Shown: positions 25,983-36,120, counted from the stretch's first letter. The stretch: 64,000 nt of DNA from Algoriphagus vanfongensis DSM 17529 (GCF_000429465.1 NZ_AUBX01000009.1:806001-870000); one strand, 5' to 3'. Made by a program: numbers and translations. The notes: generated from the letters alone by a model not told the origin.

Positions 25983-28900
25983 ATGCGCTTAAAGAATTAC
26001 ACTTACCTTTTGGTGGTGGTGTTCTTGATGATGGGGCTATCCACTGCCCACTCGCAAGATCAACAAGTAAGCGGGACCGTATTTGACGAATCCGGAACCC
26101 CGCTGCCAGGTGTCACTATTTTACTTAAAGGCACCACAAGAGGAACCACCACAGATCTGGATGGAAAATTCAGCATCGCTTCACCAAACGATGGAGTATT
26201 GGTCTTCTCCTTTATAGGATATAATCCCAAGGAGGTCACCGTCGGCAATCAATCACAAATTACAGTCAACCTTACACCAGATCTCGCAGACCTGGAGGAA
26301 GTCATCGTCGTCGGCTATGGTACGGCAAAGAAAAGTCAATTGACAGGTGCTATCTCGTCTGTCGGCAACAAAGAAATCCAAGAACTTCCCATCACGGATG
26401 CACGTCAGGCATTGCAGGGAAGAGCAGCAGGGGTAGATGTCACACAGCCAGGATCTAAGCCAGGATCTGCTCCGCAAGTAAGGATCCGAGGTAGAAGATC
26501 CTTCAATGCCTCTAACGAACCCTTATATGTAGTCGATGGAATTCCCATCGTAGGAGGCCTGAACGACATCAACCCGCAGGATATCACTTCCATGGAGGTT
26601 TTGAAAGATGCATCTGCCACGGCCATTTATGGATCTAGAGGATCTAATGGTGTCGTCCTCATCACAACCAAAAGAGGAACAAAGGGAAAAACAATCGTTT
26701 CCGTTGATTCCTATTATGGTGTCAATAGAAAACTGGGTACAATCGATGTATTCAATGGGCCTGAATTTGCAGAATATAAAAGAGAGTCACGCCGTGCAAG
26801 CGGAGAATATCCTGCCGGACCAGCTACTCCTGAAGCCGATGAATCACTATTTGAGCCAGTAGAACTGGAAGGCATCGCACTCGGAAGAAGTACAGATTAC
26901 GTGGGAGGACTTTTGAGAAATGGAGCCATCCAAAGTCATCAAGTCGGTGTCAGTGGCGGTTCAGAGAAAACTAGCTTTTTTGTGTCCGCCAACTATTTCA
27001 ATGACAAAGGTGTCATCATCAATCAGGATTATACGCGCTATACTTTCAGAGCCAACATCGATCACCAGATCAATGACAAAATCAAGTTTGGGACTTCTAC
27101 CCTAGTATCTTTCAGTGAGAGAAATGGTGAAAACTTCAATCCATTAGGCGGAGCTTTGGCAGAGAATCCACTGGGAAAACCATACGATGATGATGGAAAC
27201 CTCATATTCCTGCCGACTTCTGATGGTTTGAGAACCAATCCCTTTGCAGAGATCGTCCCTGGTGCTCAGGAAGACTTGACCAAAAACTACCGGATTTTCA
27301 ACAGCATCTTTGCGAATTGGGAAATCACCAAAGGTTTGACATACAGATTTGTCTTCGGACCGGATATCACGATCAGTAGAAATGGACGGTTTACCGGATC
27401 CCAAACAAATGCACGAAGAGGCGGAGATGCTACCGGTAGTGTTTTCGATGAATTCACGTTCAACTATACTTTGGAAAATATCCTGACTTATTCCAAAACA
27501 TTCAACAGTGATCATAACCTCAACCTGACAGCCCTACAGTCTATCCAAAAAGATCGCTATGAAAATAGCTCCATCAGTGTTTTGGGTATCCCTGCTGAGT
27601 CACAGCTATTTCATCGATTGGGAGATGCTTCCCAGATTACAGGAGCCAATACCGCACTAGTTGAGTGGTCTTTGATGTCTTTCATGGGTAGAATCAATTA
27701 CGACTACAAAAACAAATATCTGATCACAGCCACCTTGAGAGCAGATGGCAGTTCCCGTTTCGGTGAAAACAATAGATTTGGCTTTTTCCCATCTGTCGCA
27801 TTGGGCTGGAATATCCACTCGGAAGATTTCATGCAGACCTCCAATTTTGTCGATCAGCTGAAATTACGTGTTTCATATGGACAAATCGGAAACCAAGCAA
27901 TCGACCCATATCAGACACAGGCTCTTCTGGGAAGAACTTCCTATGCCTATGACAATAGCCCGGCTTTTGGTTACAGACCAAGTACCATTGGAAATCCTGA
28001 TTTGAGATGGGAAACTTCCGCCACATTCAACGCCGGCTTAGACTTTGCCATTTTGGACAGCAGAATCTTCGGGTCATTGGAATATTACATAACCAATACT
28101 TCTGATCTCTTAGCACCGCAGCCATTGCCCAATTCCATCGGATTTGGAGGCTTCACCACCAACATAGGCGAAACACAAAACCGTGGTATCGAACTGACAC
28201 TTTCAACTCTTAACGTCGAGAAAGGAAGCTTCACGTGGACATCTGACATCATTTTCAATAGAAACCGAGAAGAAATCATCTCTCTGCCTAACGGAGATGA
28301 TATCGCAGCAGGTAGATTTATAGGACAGCCACTGACCATCTTCTATGACTGGAAAAAAATAGGAATCTGGCAACTATCCGAGTCGGATCTGGCTACATCA
28401 TTTGGTGACAATCCTGGTGAAATCAAAATCGAAGATTTCAATGGAGATGGCAAGATCAATGCAGATGACCGCCAGTTCTTAGGATCCGTTGTTCCAAAAT
28501 TTGCGTTGGGTCTGACCAATCGATTCTCTTACAAAGGATTCGACATGTCATTTTTCCTTTATGGCAGATTTGGATTTATGATTAGATCTCAATTCCACAC
28601 CAGCAACAATACTTTGGCAGGAAGATACAATAACTTGGATATAGACTATTGGACTCCAGAAAATCCTACCAATGAATTCCCTAGACCAAATGTAAATCAG
28701 GAAAGCGCCAAATACGCTAGCTCCATGCAGTATTTCGATGGGACTTTTATCAAAGTTAGAAACATCAATTTCGGCTACAACTTTACTCCTGAAGCTGCCA
28801 AAAAAATTGGTATGACCAGCTTACGCTTGTACACCAGTATCCAGCAGCCTTTCATTTTTGCGGAGTATAGATCCAAGTACAAGGGCATCGATCCGGAAGT

Positions 28901-29000
28901 ATTTATGGACGGAGAGCAAGGTGTAGGCGCCGGCACAGTCAATGCCAACGTCGCACCTGCGGTGACCTCATTTACATTTGGTGTCAATGCTAAATTTTAA
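25983..29000 (+). CDS. SusC/RagA-type TonB-linked outer membrane transporter
   Basis: 1005 residues. Signal peptide (cleavage AHS-QD), carboxypeptidase-like domain at about 28-105 (VSGTVFDESGTPLPGVTI), TonB-box region near EEVIVVGYGT, plug at about 120-235 (RIRGRRSFNASNEPLYVVDG, ITSMEVLKDASATAIYGSRG) and a large barrel. Imports oligosaccharides or other oligomers through the outer membrane with the SusD lid encoded 6 bases downstream. No sigma/anti-sigma pair is adjacent; a LacI-like site lies upstream. An EF-hand-like DFNGDGKINADD occurs at about residues 819-830 in the barrel, common in this family. Substrate is unknown; nearby genes suggest glycosides. Confidence 0.95.
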   Translation: MRLKNYTYLLVVVFLMMGLSTAHSQDQQVSGTVFDESGTPLPGVTILLKGTTRGTTTDLDGKFSIASPNDGVLVFSFIGYNPKEVTVGNQSQITVNLTPDLADLEEVIVVGYGTAKKSQLTGAISSVGNKEIQELPITDARQALQGRAAGVDVTQPGSKPGSAPQVRIRGRRSFNASNEPLYVVDGIPIVGGLNDINPQDITSMEVLKDASATAIYGSRGSNGVVLITTKRGTKGKTIVSVDSYYGVNRKLGTIDVFNGPEFAEYKRESRRASGEYPAGPATPEADESLFEPVELEGIALGRSTDYVGGLLRNGAIQSHQVGVSGGSEKTSFFVSANYFNDKGVIINQDYTRYTFRANIDHQINDKIKFGTSTLVSFSERNGENFNPLGGALAENPLGKPYDDDGNLIFLPTSDGLRTNPFAEIVPGAQEDLTKNYRIFNSIFANWEITKGLTYRFVFGPDITISRNGRFTGSQTNARRGGDATGSVFDEFTFNYTLENILTYSKTFNSDHNLNLTALQSIQKDRYENSSISVLGIPAESQLFHRLGDASQITGANTALVEWSLMSFMGRINYDYKNKYLITATLRADGSSRFGENNRFGFFPSVALGWNIHSEDFMQTSNFVDQLKLRVSYGQIGNQAIDPYQTQALLGRTSYAYDNSPAFGYRPSTIGNPDLRWETSATFNAGLDFAILDSRIFGSLEYYITNTSDLLAPQPLPNSIGFGGFTTNIGETQNRGIELTLSTLNVEKGSFTWTSDIIFNRNREEIISLPNGDDIAAGRFIGQPLTIFYDWKKIGIWQLSESDLATSFGDNPGEIKIEDFNGDGKINADDRQFLGSVVPKFALGLTNRFSYKGFDMSFFLYGRFGFMIRSQFHTSNNTLAGRYNNLDIDYWTPENPTNEFPRPNVNQESAKYASSMQYFDGTFIKVRNINFGYNFTPEAAKKIGMTSLRLYTSIQQPFIFAEYRSKYKGIDPEVFMDGEQGVGAGTVNANVAPAVTSFTFGVNAKF

Positions 29001-29006
29001 TCAGCT

Positions 29007-30677
29007 ATGAAAAACGTATCAACAAAAATAAACTATTGGGCTAAGACCACCACTCTAGCCCTGGGATTGACTGCTACGGTATCCTGTAGCGGTTTTTTAG
29101 AAGAAGATGTAGTCTCTCAAATCGGCAATGACTACCTCAATACAGCCAAAGGGCTAAATGACGGAATCAATGCAGCCTACAGTACCATGAGAAACTGGTA
29201 CGGGACAGAGAGAGGAAATAATTTCACGATTTTTGGCACAGACATCTATACTAACGGTGCTGATGGTTCATGGAAATTTATGAACACCTATACGAATCAG
29301 TTTGACTCCCAAAATGGGCATGCGAGAGAAGTATGGGACGAACTCTACCGTGGAATCAACACTTGTAATGCCGTCATAGACCGGTCTGCAGATGTCTCTG
29401 GAGTCAGCGAAGAACTACTCATGCAGCGTATCGCCGAAGCCAAATTTATCCGCGCTCATCACTACTTTATCTTAGTACAATTATTTGGTGGAGTGGATTT
29501 GCAGCTTTCCGAAACACAAGTTCCCACCAAAGAAGTCACAAGAGCGTCTGTTCAGGCAGTATATTCTGCTATCGTACAAGATCTGCAGGAAGCTATTCCC
29601 AACCTCGAAGCCAATGCAAGGTCCTCAGATTATGGCAGAGCGACACGACCGGCAGCGGAGCATTTGCTTGGAAGAGTTTACATCACCAAAGCAACATCCG
29701 AAGCTGCAGAGTCTTCTGATTATGCTAATGCAGAACCTTTGCTACAAAGCGTCATAGATAATTATGGGTTTGTGTTACTCCCGGATTTTGGAGATGTACA
29801 TGCCTTTGGCAATGAGATCAATGACGAAGTCATTTGGTCTGTCCAGTACACGCGAGATCCTTTGACTAATGGAGGAGGCAACAATTCTCACGTATTTTTC
29901 CTTATGGAGTATGATGTCCAGCCAGGCATGCAACGAGATACTGAAAACGGAAGACCATTCAAAAGGTACATGCCAACGCCTTATACTTTGAATGTCATAT
30001 TTGCTGATCGGGTCAATGATTCCCGCTACAAAAAAAGTTTCCGAGACGCATTCCTGTCCAATAAGCCTGGAACTTATAACACCACCTTTGACAAGTCCAA
30101 AGAGACGGTGACTTTCGCACAAGGAGACACTACCATGTGGCTGCCAGGCTACAATATGTCTGAAGCCGAAAGAGCGAAATACCCCTATCAGGTTTTGACT
30201 CCAGAGCTATACACCGAGCGACTTTTCCCTGCCCTACGCAAGCATATGGATCCAGGAAGAGCTGACCGTACTCAATTTGAAGGAGGAAGAGACTACATCG
30301 CCATGAGATTGGCTGATACCTACCTGCTATTGGCAGAGGCTCAGTTTAGACAGGGAAAAATCGCTGCTGCGACAGATAACATCAATATGGTCAGAAGACG
30401 AGCTGCTTTCCCGGGTATGGAATCCGAAATGGAAATTTCAGAATCTGATTTGACTTTTGAATTCATCACAGAAGAAAGAGCACGGGAGCTCATCGGTGAG
30501 CAAACCAGATGGCTGGATCTAAAACGTTGGGGAATACTTGTAGAACGGGTCAAAGCTCACAATCCTCAAGGCGCTCCCAATATTCAGGAGTTTCATACTC
30601 TGAGACCAATACCTCAAAACCAAATAGATAGAGCTGAGGGTAACGCCAGCGCATTCCCTCAAAATCCGGGTTATTAA
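29007..30677 (+). CDS. SusD/RagB family nutrient-binding outer membrane lipoprotein
   Basis: 556 residues, lipoprotein signal ending at Cys27 (TATVSCSGF). The TPR-rich SusD core includes REVWDELYRGINTCNAVIDR, AEAKFIRAHHYFILVQLFGGV and the C-terminal RARELIGEQTRWLDLKRWG and LRPIPQNQIDR, all standard for the family. It caps the SusC barrel on the cell surface and binds the incoming ligand. Starts 6 bases after susC and is closed by an intrinsic terminator. Confidence 0.95.
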   Translation: MKNVSTKINYWAKTTTLALGLTATVSCSGFLEEDVVSQIGNDYLNTAKGLNDGINAAYSTMRNWYGTERGNNFTIFGTDIYTNGADGSWKFMNTYTNQFDSQNGHAREVWDELYRGINTCNAVIDRSADVSGVSEELLMQRIAEAKFIRAHHYFILVQLFGGVDLQLSETQVPTKEVTRASVQAVYSAIVQDLQEAIPNLEANARSSDYGRATRPAAEHLLGRVYITKATSEAAESSDYANAEPLLQSVIDNYGFVLLPDFGDVHAFGNEINDEVIWSVQYTRDPLTNGGGNNSHVFFLMEYDVQPGMQRDTENGRPFKRYMPTPYTLNVIFADRVNDSRYKKSFRDAFLSNKPGTYNTTFDKSKETVTFAQGDTTMWLPGYNMSEAERAKYPYQVLTPELYTERLFPALRKHMDPGRADRTQFEGGRDYIAMRLADTYLLLAEAQFRQGKIAAATDNINMVRRRAAFPGMESEMEISESDLTFEFITEERARELIGEQTRWLDLKRWGILVERVKAHNPQGAPNIQEFHTLRPIPQNQIDRAEGNASAFPQNPGY

Positions 30678-30701
30678 TTGAATTAGCTGGTTTATTGAAG
30701 C

Positions 30702-30739
30702 AAATAGCCACACTGATATTCGGTGTGGCTATTTTTTTT
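30702..30739 (+). terminator. Terminator of the susCD operon
   Basis: 12-bp stem AAATAGCCACAC / GTGTGGCTATTT, 9-base loop, then a T-tract. Confidence 0.9.
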
Positions 30740-30875
30740 GCTGGTAAATATCCATTGCATCCCCCTGTTTTTGTCAGCTTTTGACCTGATAAGAATCATA
30801 AAAATGAGCTGGTTCAAAATAAGACTGAACCAAGGATTTGCCCATACTTTTACAGACTCAATTTTGCATCAAACC

Positions 30876-32672
30876 ATGGACAATTTAGCTTCTCATACTT
30901 CTCCACATACGTTTCACATTCCAGTCATGGGCTTGGGATATACGGTCGACAGCCCTATCAAGGTAGCGCCTTGGGGAATCTCGAGTGTGATATCCATCAT
31001 GGATGACCAGCTTTTGGAGGAAATGAGAAAAGTCTATAGTGCAAAATACCAGATGGACTTCACACCAATCGCAGATCACGAATCAGATGCGCGTGCTAAA
31101 CGAATTACGGCTTTTCTGGATCTGAGCCTAGCATTGGTCAATAGACAAGTCACAAGCATCAAAAATTCTGGCTCTCTTCACTCAGCTCAGGTTCAAAAAT
31201 ACATTCAGCTATTACCTGAAAGTCACCCTCTTAAAAAACTGAATTCCAGTCAAAAAATCCTCATAGACAGGGAATTCACTCAAAGTCTGATCCAGCCCGG
31301 AAGCATCGATATCAATATCATGACCAAAGTAGATAAGATCAACTATGACAAAACTGGAACTGCCCTATCCAGAGAATATTCAGATGCTCTTTCTGCCCTG
31401 AGGGGCTATGCCAATAGTCAGCTGGACTCGATGGTAATATTCTCAGCAGGTATGAATCCTGCATTGTTTGCCTATGCAGAGAATTTTGCAGATTTTTTTC
31501 CTGATGATTCTTCACATATCAAAAAGCGAATCTGTCTCAAAGTAAGTGACTATCGGTCGGCTTTGATTCAAGGCAAATTTTTGGCAAAAAAGGGGCTTTG
31601 GGTTTCTGAATTCAGAATAGAATCCGGGCTCAATTGTGGTGGACATGCCTTTGCTACGGAAGGCTTTTTGATAGGCCCCATTTTGGAAGAATTCAAGGCT
31701 CAACGGGCTGAACTGGAGCAAACCCTTCGACAGAGCTGCAATCAGACTCTTGGAGATAAAAATTTACCTCAGCTTACTGAAAAGAATCAAATCAAAATCA
31801 CTTACCAAGGAGGAATTGGCACTTCCGAAGAAGATCAGTTTCTCAAAACCTATTACGAATTGGATGGTACAGGCTGGGGAAGTCCATTTCTATTGGTGCC
31901 CGAGGCTACTTCTGTAGACTCGGACACGCTTGATCGCTTAATACAAGCCAAGCAGTCCGATTACTTTCTCAGTGATGCCTCTCCGCTAGGTGTTCCTTTC
32001 AACAACCTGAAGACATCAAGCGGAGAGTCACAGCGAAAAGCCAGAATCGCCAAAGGAAGACCAGGAAGCCCTTGTTACAAAAAGTTTCTTTCTTTCAACA
32101 CTGACTATTCTCAAAAGCCCATCTGCACTGCTTCCAGACAGTATCAACATTTAAAATCCAAAATGTTTGAAAAAGGGGAAATTCCACAACAGGCGATGGA
32201 TGAAACATTGGCTAAGGATTGCCTGTGCGAAGGTTTGGGTGCTCCTGCCCTCCTATCCAATGGAATCAGTCCAAAGCGAAACCTAAGTGCGGTTACTATT
32301 TGTCCCGGCCCGAACTTGGCCTATTTCAAAGGCACTTTTAGCCTCCAGCAAATGGTAGATCATATCTATGGCAGACTGAAGATCAAACTAAGTCCCTCCC
32401 GCCCTCATCTTTTCGTGAAAGAACTGGAGCTTTACCTTGATTATTTGCGAAAGGAAGTGGAAAAGACAGGCACAGAACTGAGCGCCAAGAAGGAAAGCTA
32501 TTTTCGACGCTTTCAATCTAACCTTCAAGCAGGTATCGCCTACTATCGTGACTTGGGCACGAAGATCAATTTCGAGGCAGAGGAAGCGATGACCAAGATT
32601 CAAATGCAGCTAGATCAGCTGGCACAAGAACTGAATGACCTCAACTTAAAGCTGCAAAGCCGCCTTACCTAA
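30876..32672 (+). CDS. Unrecognised 598-aa Cys-rich protein, distantly nitronate monooxygenase/TIM-barrel-like
   Basis: I do not recognise the exact family. Start at ATG 30876 is preferred, because upstream codons to 30723 lie inside the susCD terminator. There is no signal peptide. Features reminiscent of flavin TIM barrels (nitronate monooxygenase/glutamate synthase superfamily) are MGLGYTVDSPIKVAPWG near residue 20, CGGH at 254-257 and YQGGIGTSEE at about 310-319. After residue 390 comes a Cys cluster: Cys400, Cys417, Cys449, Cys451 and Cys476 (CLC and TICPGPNL), which could hold an Fe-S cluster or zinc. The last 100 residues are helical and charged, like a coiled coil. It overlaps the convergent LacI gene by 8 bases. 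Function unknown. Confidence 0.6.
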   Translation: MDNLASHTSPHTFHIPVMGLGYTVDSPIKVAPWGISSVISIMDDQLLEEMRKVYSAKYQMDFTPIADHESDARAKRITAFLDLSLALVNRQVTSIKNSGSLHSAQVQKYIQLLPESHPLKKLNSSQKILIDREFTQSLIQPGSIDINIMTKVDKINYDKTGTALSREYSDALSALRGYANSQLDSMVIFSAGMNPALFAYAENFADFFPDDSSHIKKRICLKVSDYRSALIQGKFLAKKGLWVSEFRIESGLNCGGHAFATEGFLIGPILEEFKAQRAELEQTLRQSCNQTLGDKNLPQLTEKNQIKITYQGGIGTSEEDQFLKTYYELDGTGWGSPFLLVPEATSVDSDTLDRLIQAKQSDYFLSDASPLGVPFNNLKTSSGESQRKARIAKGRPGSPCYKKFLSFNTDYSQKPICTASRQYQHLKSKMFEKGEIPQQAMDETLAKDCLCEGLGAPALLSNGISPKRNLSAVTICPGPNLAYFKGTFSLQQMVDHIYGRLKIKLSPSRPHLFVKELELYLDYLRKEVEKTGTELSAKKESYFRRFQSNLQAGIAYYRDLGTKINFEAEEAMTKIQMQLDQLAQELNDLNLKLQSRLT

Positions 32673-33687
32673 CCAAGGTCGATTCTCTGATTGTAATTTG
32701 GCTTGGAATCACTATCGTCTGGTCGATCAGATCCGTGTGCTTAGGCTTCGTAAGCTTTTTGATCAGTAGTTTGGCACATTCCTGACCGATGGTCAAGGCT
32801 GGCTGGGTGATCGTCGAAAGAGATGGGCTGAGCAGACCGGCACTACTCATGTTGGAAAAAGTAATAATCTTCAAATCATCGGGAATTCTCAGATCAGTTT
32901 TGCGGACAGCATGATAGGTCGCTATGGCAAGTTTTTCTACCGAAGAAAGAATGCCATCGGGTCTATTTTGAGATTTGAGGAGTTGGGTGATACTTTGAAT
33001 ATTCTCTTCTTCATTGAGGCAGCAATGCATACTGAAGGTAGGCTCAGGCGCCAATCCAGCTTCATTCAGTGCATCCAGATAGCCTCTGTGCCTTTCTTTG
33101 GTGATGGAGAGTTCCTTACTCAGCATCAAAAATGCTATCTTTTTACACCCTTGCTGGATCAAGTGCTTGGTTCCCTGAAAAGCACTTTCGTAGTCATTTG
33201 TTATGAATTTGGTCGTCGGGATTTCACTACAAATCCGATCAAAAAAGATTATGGGAAGCTCTCTTTCGTATAATTTGGTCAGGTGCGAGACATCACTTGT
33301 CTGACTGGAAACTGACATCACGATGGCATCAGCTCTTCGGTTTTGAAGAAGAGAGACGATTTTTTTCTCTTTCTCTACATCCTCATGTGTGCTGTAGACC
33401 AATAAGTGAAAGCCATGCTCGTGAGTCACCTCTTCGATTCCATCCATGACTTGAGCAAAGAAATTATTGATTCGCTCCGGAATAATGACCGCAATGGTCT
33501 TGCTTTTATTTTCCCGCAGGCTTCTTGCAAAAGGGTTGGGTTGATAATTGAGCTTTTCGGCCATGCTGACCACCTTTTTCTTGGTTGCTTCCGAGATCTC
33601 ATAGCTATCGTTTAGCGCTCGGGACACAGTAGAAGGCGCCAAGTTCAGTTCTGCGGCCAGTTCCTTCAAGCTTATTCCATTACTCAT
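32665..33687 (-). CDS. LacI-family transcriptional regulator (hexuronate locus)
   Basis: 340 residues, normal LacI length. The N-terminal helix-turn-helix is SLKELAAELNLAPSTVSRALND (residues 6-27), followed by the hinge helix NPFARSL and a periplasmic-binding-protein-like sensor domain (VIIPERINNFFAQVMDGIEEV to the C-terminus). It diverges from uxaC, and the shared 142-base gap holds a perfect CGCAAACGTTTGCG operator, so it probably represses itself and the uronate genes until an intermediate such as fructuronate or KDG binds; the effector is a guess. Similar sites elsewhere in the window suggest a small regulon. Confidence 0.92.
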   Translation of the reverse strand: MSNGISLKELAAELNLAPSTVSRALNDSYEISEATKKKVVSMAEKLNYQPNPFARSLRENKSKTIAVIIPERINNFFAQVMDGIEEVTHEHGFHLLVYSTHEDVEKEKKIVSLLQNRRADAIVMSVSSQTSDVSHLTKLYERELPIIFFDRICSEIPTTKFITNDYESAFQGTKHLIQQGCKKIAFLMLSKELSITKERHRGYLDALNEAGLAPEPTFSMHCCLNEEENIQSITQLLKSQNRPDGILSSVEKLAIATYHAVRKTDLRIPDDLKIITFSNMSSAGLLSPSLSTITQPALTIGQECAKLLIKKLTKPKHTDLIDQTIVIPSQITIRESTLVR

Positions 33688-33764
33688 GACTATTCAGGGT
33701 CTATCAAAATGTGCCTGAAATTACAAATCAAATAGGGTCCGTCCATGGAATCTTCTAAAAAAAT

Positions 33765-33778
33765 CGCAAACGTTTGCG
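33765..33778. promoter_or_regulatory. LacI-type operator in the lacI-uxaC gap
   Basis: CGCAAACGTTTGCG, a perfect 14-bp palindrome with central CG. A second palindrome, AAAAGCGCTTTT (33794-33805), lies between it and a likely -7 box TACTTTG (33819-33825), so two control sites may act on uxaC. Confidence 0.8.
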
Positions 33779-33829
33779 TATTTAAATCTCAAAAAAAGCG
33801 CTTTTAAGGGTACATTCATACTTTGTAAA

Positions 33830-35305
33830 ATGAATCCAAAATCACCTGGAATTCCATCTATGATCTCTACTGAAATCAAGACAAATTTTCTCAGCGAAGA
33901 TTTCCTACTTCAATCCCCTGTTGCCAAAGTACTCTATCACGAATACGCCAAAGATCTCCCGATCATTGACTACCACAATCACCTTCCTCCTCAGGAAGTG
34001 AACTCTAATAAGCAATACGCCAATATGAGTCAGATCTGGTTGGCTGGGGATCATTACAAATGGCGAGCGATGAGAACCTTGGGTATCTCCGAGGAAATGA
34101 TCACTGGTAAAGCCTCAGATCAGGAGAAGTTTCTGGCTTGGGCCAAGACAGTCCCTTATACGCTCCGTAATCCACTGCATCATTGGACTCACTTGGAGTT
34201 GAAAAGATATTTTGGGGTAGACGAACTCCTCCACGAGGATAATGCCCTAGAGATTTATGAGCACTGCAATTCTTTGCTTCAAAATCCCGAGTACAGCAGC
34301 AATGGCCTACTCAAGCAGATGAATGTCGAAGTGATATGCTCTACAGATGATCCTGCGGATGGGCTGGAAGAGCAAGTTTCTTTTGCCAAAAAAGCCGACA
34401 GTTTTCAACTCTATCCGGCTTTCCGTCCAGACAAATCCTACGCAGTAGAAGATCCCGAATCCTATCTCACCTATCTCGAAAAACTAGGTAAAGCTGCTGG
34501 CGTGACTATCGACTCTTATGAGGATCTTCTGATCGCATTAGAAAATCGAATTGCCTATTTCCATGATAGAGGCTGTAGACTTTCGGATCATGGACTGGAG
34601 CAATTGTATTTCTTTGATCAAGACGAATACAATATTCAGGAACTATTTGAATTGTTACGATTCAAAAAATCCCTGACCAAACGAGAAGTTGAATTTTTCA
34701 AGTTTAAGACCTTGCTTTCCTTATGCAAAATGTACCACCAAAAAGGATGGGTGCAGCAATTTCACCTCGGAGCCTTGAGAAACACCAACACTCGGATGCT
34801 TTCTACTTTGGGACCTGACACAGGTTTTGATTCCATCGGTGATTTCAATCAAGCAAGTGCGTTAGCGGGCTTTTTGAATGCCTTGGACTCCAATGATCAG
34901 CTGAGCAAAACTATCCTATACAATCTCAATCCAGGATTTAACGAAGTCTTTGCTACAATGATTGGCAATTTCAACGATGGCAGTACGCGTGGCAAAATCC
35001 AATTTGGCTCAGGCTGGTGGTATCTAGACCAAAAAGACGGCATGGAAGCACAGATGAATACCCTGTCCAACATGGGGCTGATTTCCTGCTTTATCGGTAT
35101 GTTGACCGATTCCCGTAGTTTTCTGTCATTCCCGAGACATGAATACTTCCGAAGAATCCTGTGTAATCTATTTGGAAAAGATGTAGAAAACGGAGAACTG
35201 CCATGGGATGAGAAATGGCTTGGAAAAATCATCTCCGACATTTGCTATTTCAACGCAAAAAACTACTTTGACTTTCACCCAACCAATTATAAAACCTTAC
35301 AATGA
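33830..35305 (+). CDS. uxaC: Glucuronate isomerase
   Basis: Isomerises D-glucuronate to D-fructuronate (and galacturonate to tagaturonate), first step of the hexuronate route to KDG. Up to 491 residues; the start may instead be Met11 at 33860, because the probable -7 element ends only a few bases before 33830. Amidohydrolase-like fold: DYHNHLPP near residue 45 supplies metal-binding histidines, and FHLGALRNTNTRM, GSGWWYLDQKDG, and SFLSFPRHEYFRRILCN near the end are diagnostic. uxuB overlaps its stop by 4 bases and uxuA follows. Confidence 0.95.
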   Translation: MNPKSPGIPSMISTEIKTNFLSEDFLLQSPVAKVLYHEYAKDLPIIDYHNHLPPQEVNSNKQYANMSQIWLAGDHYKWRAMRTLGISEEMITGKASDQEKFLAWAKTVPYTLRNPLHHWTHLELKRYFGVDELLHEDNALEIYEHCNSLLQNPEYSSNGLLKQMNVEVICSTDDPADGLEEQVSFAKKADSFQLYPAFRPDKSYAVEDPESYLTYLEKLGKAAGVTIDSYEDLLIALENRIAYFHDRGCRLSDHGLEQLYFFDQDEYNIQELFELLRFKKSLTKREVEFFKFKTLLSLCKMYHQKGWVQQFHLGALRNTNTRMLSTLGPDTGFDSIGDFNQASALAGFLNALDSNDQLSKTILYNLNPGFNEVFATMIGNFNDGSTRGKIQFGSGWWYLDQKDGMEAQMNTLSNMGLISCFIGMLTDSRSFLSFPRHEYFRRILCNLFGKDVENGELPWDEKWLGKIISDICYFNAKNYFDFHPTNYKTLQ

Positions 35306-36120
35306 GTAACAGTCTTTTCTCCCTAAAGGGAAAAATTATAGCTTTTTCAGGAGCCACTGGAGTATTAGGTGAGTCCATGAGTCTCCACCTGGCCAAAGAG
35401 GGCGCTACCCTCCTGATCCTAGGCAGAACCCCTCAAAAAGTCGAAGCTCTTGTCGACAAAATCCAAGAACAAGGAGGCAATGTGAAAGGGTATATCTGCG
35501 ATGTGACTGACGAAGAAAGTCTGGAAACTGCTGCTACTGAAATTGCGAAAGACTGGAACTACATCGATACTTTGATCAATGCGGCCGGAGGAAATATGCC
35601 TGGAGCAGTCGTGACTCCGGATAAAAATTTCTTGGATCTGGACACATCCGCACTGCGCAAAGTAATGGATCTGAACTACATGGGCACGGTACTCCCCATC
35701 AAAGCCCTACTTCCACTGATGCTTAAAAAGGAGCAAGGCAACATATTAAATATCAGTTCAATGGCTGCTACCAGACCTATGACACGAGTGATGGGATATG
35801 CTTCAGCAAAGGCTGCCATTGACAATTTGACCAAATGGCTCTCCGTGGAGTTGGCTGCCAAGCATGGACCTGACTTCAGAGTCAATGCCATTGCCCCGGG
35901 ATTCTTTTTGACAGAGCAAAACAGAACTCTCTTGACAGAATCTGACGGCTCTCTGACCAAGCGTGGAAATCAGATAATCACTCATACTCCGATGGAGCGT
36001 TTTGGCAAACCCGAAGATCTGCTGGGAGCATTGCAATGGCTTTGTTCGGATGCATCCAAATTTGTTTCAGGCACAATAGTTCCTGTAGACGGTGGATTCA
36101 GTGCCTATTCCGGCGTCTAA
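35302..36120 (+). CDS. uxuB: SDR-type D-mannonate oxidoreductase (fructuronate reductase)
   Basis: 272-residue short-chain dehydrogenase: GATGVLGES glycine motif near residues 18-26, NAAGG, catalytic Ser (NISSMAA) and YASAKAA with Tyr and Lys, and the C-terminal VSGTIVPVDGGFSAYSG. It overlaps uxaC by ATGA and is followed by uxuA, so it most likely reduces D-fructuronate to D-mannonate. This replaces the long-chain UxuB of E. coli, as in the SDR-type enzyme of Bacillus. The alternative is another keto-sugar reductase, but the operon position argues against it. Confidence 0.85.
   Translation: MSNSLFSLKGKIIAFSGATGVLGESMSLHLAKEGATLLILGRTPQKVEALVDKIQEQGGNVKGYICDVTDEESLETAATEIAKDWNYIDTLINAAGGNMPGAVVTPDKNFLDLDTSALRKVMDLNYMGTVLPIKALLPLMLKKEQGNILNISSMAATRPMTRVMGYASAKAAIDNLTKWLSVELAAKHGPDFRVNAIAPGFFLTEQNRTLLTESDGSLTKRGNQIITHTPMERFGKPEDLLGALQWLCSDASKFVSGTIVPVDGGFSAYSGV

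Noticed and set aside
30723..30875. Longer N-terminus for the 598-aa protein
   Set aside because: These codons begin in the susCD terminator T-tract; the ATG at 30876 is the first reasonable start.
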